Source: Bacteroidaceae bacterium (GTDB lineage: Bacteria > Bacteroidota > Bacteroidia > Bacteroidales > Bacteroidaceae). From it: a stretch of 64,000 bases of DNA. Made by a program: the position numbers and the translations under genes. Location: NCBI GenBank assembly GCA_017622815.1, contig JAGAQH010000002.1:62001-126000 (forward strand). Reading direction: 5' to 3'. How positions within the stretch are numbered: the first letter of the stretch is position 1; each line of letters opens with the position of its first letter. The notes beneath the pieces are model-generated. The model ran no database searches. It was not told the origin of the DNA and saw only the letters and a program-made list of their open reading frames with translations. This document shows positions 61,873 through 64,000 of the stretch, piece by piece.

Positions 61873-63495
61873 ATGAGTAAGAATAGAACATTAAATCCAA
61901 ACATAGCATCTGGCAGAATAGATGTTCTTGACAAAGATGAAATCTTCGTCTTTGGCAGTAACCTTGCAGGACAGCATAAGGGAGGCGCAGCAAGAGCTGC
62001 AAACATGAAGTTTGGAGCCGAATGGGGCGTTGGCGTTGGATTGACAGGTCAAGCTTATGCCATACCAACCATGCAAGGAGGCGTTGACACCATAAGACCA
62101 TACGTTGACGAGTTCATTGAGTTTGCAAAAGCTCACACCGACTTAAAATTCCTGGTTACGCGGATCGGTTGCGGCATAGCAGGATTTAAGGACGAAGAAA
62201 TTGCCCCTCTTTTCACAAAGGCCATGTCTGTCAATAACATATTCCTCCCGAAGGAGTTTTATGACATCATCGCTGCACCATACTTGGCTCATTGCTTCTA
62301 TTATGGAAAGAATGTGCCAGAAGATTGTGGCGCACACGTTGGACATATGTATGAAGAGTATTGGGTTAGATTCCATTTCGATGAATCAGACTATCTCATG
62401 ACAGAGACCATTAACTTCATTAAAGAGGGACTGGGCAATTTCTGTGCGGATGATGGTGTACCTGTATCCATGAAAGCCCTTCTATATAATCGCTTTTGTC
62501 ATTGGGGATGGTATGAAACGCCGGACACATTCAGAAGTTGGTACGAAAGTATCGGCTATACAAATGTGACAAAGAAACAGGACACATTACTGAAAAATCC
62601 CAAAAACAAATTCAATCCTTTGCTAATGGGAGCTGTCCTTGGAGATATTGTCGGCAGCATCTATGAGTTCAATCCACGCAAGTCAACAGACATAGATCTT
62701 CAGGACAAAAGAATGGACTATACCGATGATACCATCATGACTATTGCTGTTGCTGACTGGATTCTTAACGATAAGAAACACACAAAGAAAGGACTGGTCA
62801 CTCGAATGCAAGAATGGGGACGAAAATATCCCAACCCAATGGGAGCCTATGGTGGAATGTTCTCGCAATGGCTGACTTCTAAGAACCCAAAGCCATATAA
62901 CTCTTGGGGAAATGGAGCTGCCATGAGGGTGGCCGCTGTTGGCTTTGCCTTCTCCACTTTGGAGGAAACATTAGAGGTTGCTAAGAAAAGTGCGGAAGTT
63001 ACGCATAACCATCCTGAAGGTATCAAGGGGGCGCAAGCTACAGCTGCAGCTATCTTTATGGCAAGAACAGGTTGCTCCAAAGAGGATATTCGCCGCTACA
63101 TAAGTGAAAACTTCGGCTATGACCTAAACAGGACTTGTGATGACATTCGCCCGAATTATAGTTTCGACGGCAGCTGTCAGGGTACTGTGCCGGAATCCAT
63201 CATTGCTTTCCTTGACAGCAAGGATTACGAGGATGCTTTGCGACTTTGTATCTCACTGGGGGGTGATGCTGATACTATGGGGGCCATAACAGGTGCAATA
63301 GCAGGAGCATATTACGGCACAATGCCTTATGCCTTGCATGTATTTGGCATGGCCAAATTACCTGACGACATTAAAGATGTGATTAGCAAATTCGACTATA
63401 ATCATGGCCGGATGGTATCGTGTTACTGGCGGCCACCAGAATACAATGCCGAAGAACATATTCGGAAAGTTCAATCAGGTGAAATTTTCATATAA
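61873..63495 (+). CDS. Macro-like domain fused to ADP-ribosylglycohydrolase
   Basis: 540 residues. The N-terminal part (residues 15-130) has FVFGSNLAGQHKGGAARAAN and FLVTRIGCGIAGFKDEEIAP, the pattern of a macro-like family. A charged linker (140-245) follows. The C-terminal ADP-ribosylglycohydrolase has GAVLGDIVGSIYEFN, the metal site TDDT (284-287), NGAAMRVAAVGFAF and GGDADT (463-468). It would cleave ADP-ribose from protein, nucleic acid or small molecules. Two ADP-ribose modules in one chain suggest coordinated processing. Confidence 0.87.
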   Translation: MSKNRTLNPNIASGRIDVLDKDEIFVFGSNLAGQHKGGAARAANMKFGAEWGVGVGLTGQAYAIPTMQGGVDTIRPYVDEFIEFAKAHTDLKFLVTRIGCGIAGFKDEEIAPLFTKAMSVNNIFLPKEFYDIIAAPYLAHCFYYGKNVPEDCGAHVGHMYEEYWVRFHFDESDYLMTETINFIKEGLGNFCADDGVPVSMKALLYNRFCHWGWYETPDTFRSWYESIGYTNVTKKQDTLLKNPKNKFNPLLMGAVLGDIVGSIYEFNPRKSTDIDLQDKRMDYTDDTIMTIAVADWILNDKKHTKKGLVTRMQEWGRKYPNPMGAYGGMFSQWLTSKNPKPYNSWGNGAAMRVAAVGFAFSTLEETLEVAKKSAEVTHNHPEGIKGAQATAAAIFMARTGCSKEDIRRYISENFGYDLNRTCDDIRPNYSFDGSCQGTVPESIIAFLDSKDYEDALRLCISLGGDADTMGAITGAIAGAYYGTMPYALHVFGMAKLPDDIKDVISKFDYNHGRMVSCYWRPPEYNAEEHIRKVQSGEIFI

Positions 63496-63542
63496 GGTCG
63501 CTTAAACTGACCTGTAGGAACATATAAATCTGAAATCGATAA

Positions 63543-64000
63543 ATGAAGACAGCGGTACTCATAGGACTAAGCAGACATCGGATAGGTGTGGATGGCTCAG
63601 GAGTAACGACTCTTGTTGCTTTCCACGGTTGTCCGCTTAACTGCAAGTACTGTCTTAATCCACAAGCACTGTCACCAGAAGGTGTATGGAAACGTTTTAC
63701 TCCAGAAGAACTGTTTAGAGCTGTGAGCAAGGACGATCTCTATTTCAGAGCTACAGGAGGCGGAATTACCTTTGGTGGTGGCGAACCTCTATTGTCAGGC
63801 ATAGAGATTCTACAATTTCATTCTATCTGCTTGCACAAAGACAAAAAGTGGAAGATCAATATCGAAACTTCACTGAATATGCCACAATTATATGTTGAGA
63901 TGCTGAAAGATGTAGTTGACCACTGGATAATTGACATTAAGGATATGAATCCACATATCTACAAGGCATATACAGGGAAGGACAACAAACAAGTCATCAG
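63543..64000 (+). CDS. Radical SAM protein, activase-like, 3' end beyond window
   Basis: The first 152 codons. FHGCPLNCKYCLNP holds the cluster motif CxxxCxxC (Cys30, 34, 37), and GGGITFGGGEPLLSG the GGE motif. The layout is that of a glycyl-radical-enzyme activase or related radical SAM oxidoreductase. The partner enzyme is not seen. It follows the macro/ARH gene by 47 bp, in the same orientation. Confidence 0.85.
   Translation, partial: MKTAVLIGLSRHRIGVDGSGVTTLVAFHGCPLNCKYCLNPQALSPEGVWKRFTPEELFRAVSKDDLYFRATGGGITFGGGEPLLSGIEILQFHSICLHKDKKWKINIETSLNMPQLYVEMLKDVVDHWIIDIKDMNPHIYKAYTGKDNKQVI

Noticed and set aside
1-64000. tRNA genes or a tRNA attachment site near the integrase
   Set aside because: No cloverleaf or CCA end was recognised by eye in the non-coding regions; a covariance search would be needed to exclude it.

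Overview
The window is a Bacteroidales-type accessory region (Prevotella, Segatella or Bacteroides relatives fit best). The evidence is the repeated TAnnTTTG promoter -7 boxes, the Bacteroidetes-restricted protein families (ArdC/zincin, DUF2958, DUF4494, TraE/DUF4134-like, a MobV relaxase with OmpA-type neighbour) and lipoproteins with Bacteroidetes-style lipoboxes. No rRNA, tRNA, CRISPR array or core housekeeping cluster was recognised. The species cannot be fixed from the sequence. I read it as the inside of a large integrative and mobilisable or conjugative element.

Layout. 1-811 is the 5' part of a tyrosine integrase reading out of the left edge, followed by about 1.35 kb of repeat-rich non-coding DNA. 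2.2-5.1 kb is a maintenance module: small acidic and zinc-binding proteins, ParA, a small basic partner, a lipoprotein, and three clusters of GTACACAAG-like sites. 5.1-11.75 kb is a DNA-metabolism and early-gene block with two SSBs, DUF2958, many small orphans, and a PRTase/SLOG/membrane-peptide trio. Two of its operons share a structured leader with compensatory base changes. 11.77-20.25 kb is a leftward cargo operon: a recombinase-like DNA-binding protein, nitroreductase, DUF169, GNAT, metalloprotease, DUF1349, alpha/beta hydrolase, UmuD, UmuC, an orphan and a second GNAT. Six of its gaps carry the same TAAATTnnAATTTA-type element.

20.5-27.7 kb is a rightward block: a lipoprotein whose start lies inside a terminator-like hairpin, small membrane proteins, a DnaD-like HTH protein, a probable oriT, the MobV relaxase and an OmpA-family protein. 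27.8-44.95 kb is a long leftward transfer-type operon: DUF4099/DUF3945-like protein, toprim primase, bacterial PH protein, two paralogous periplasmic proteins, an M23-like protein with an apparent -1 frameshift site, TraE-like pilin, DUF4494, a dead ArdC fused to a MutS domain I, a glucosaminidase/M23 hydrolase, a tandem OB-fold SSB and an intact ArdC. No VirB4 or VirD4 ATPase is seen. 45.2-49 kb holds an M23 protein, an EEP phosphatase/nuclease, a Nudix hydrolase and ankyrin-like orphans.

49-60.25 kb is a type I restriction-modification locus (HsdM, DUF1016 nuclease, HsdS, HsdR, helicase-associated-domain protein) headed by WYL and XRE regulators. Its HsdS is unusual: three target-recognition domains, with a C8 tract at the first junction, suggesting phase variation. 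60.5-64 kb is a rightward operon: zinc-ribbon protein, secreted repeat protein, 2H phosphoesterase, a macro-like/ADP-ribosylglycohydrolase fusion and a radical SAM protein cut by the window edge. This looks like a dedicated ADP-ribose metabolism system and, with the three-TRD HsdS, is the most promising novelty here.
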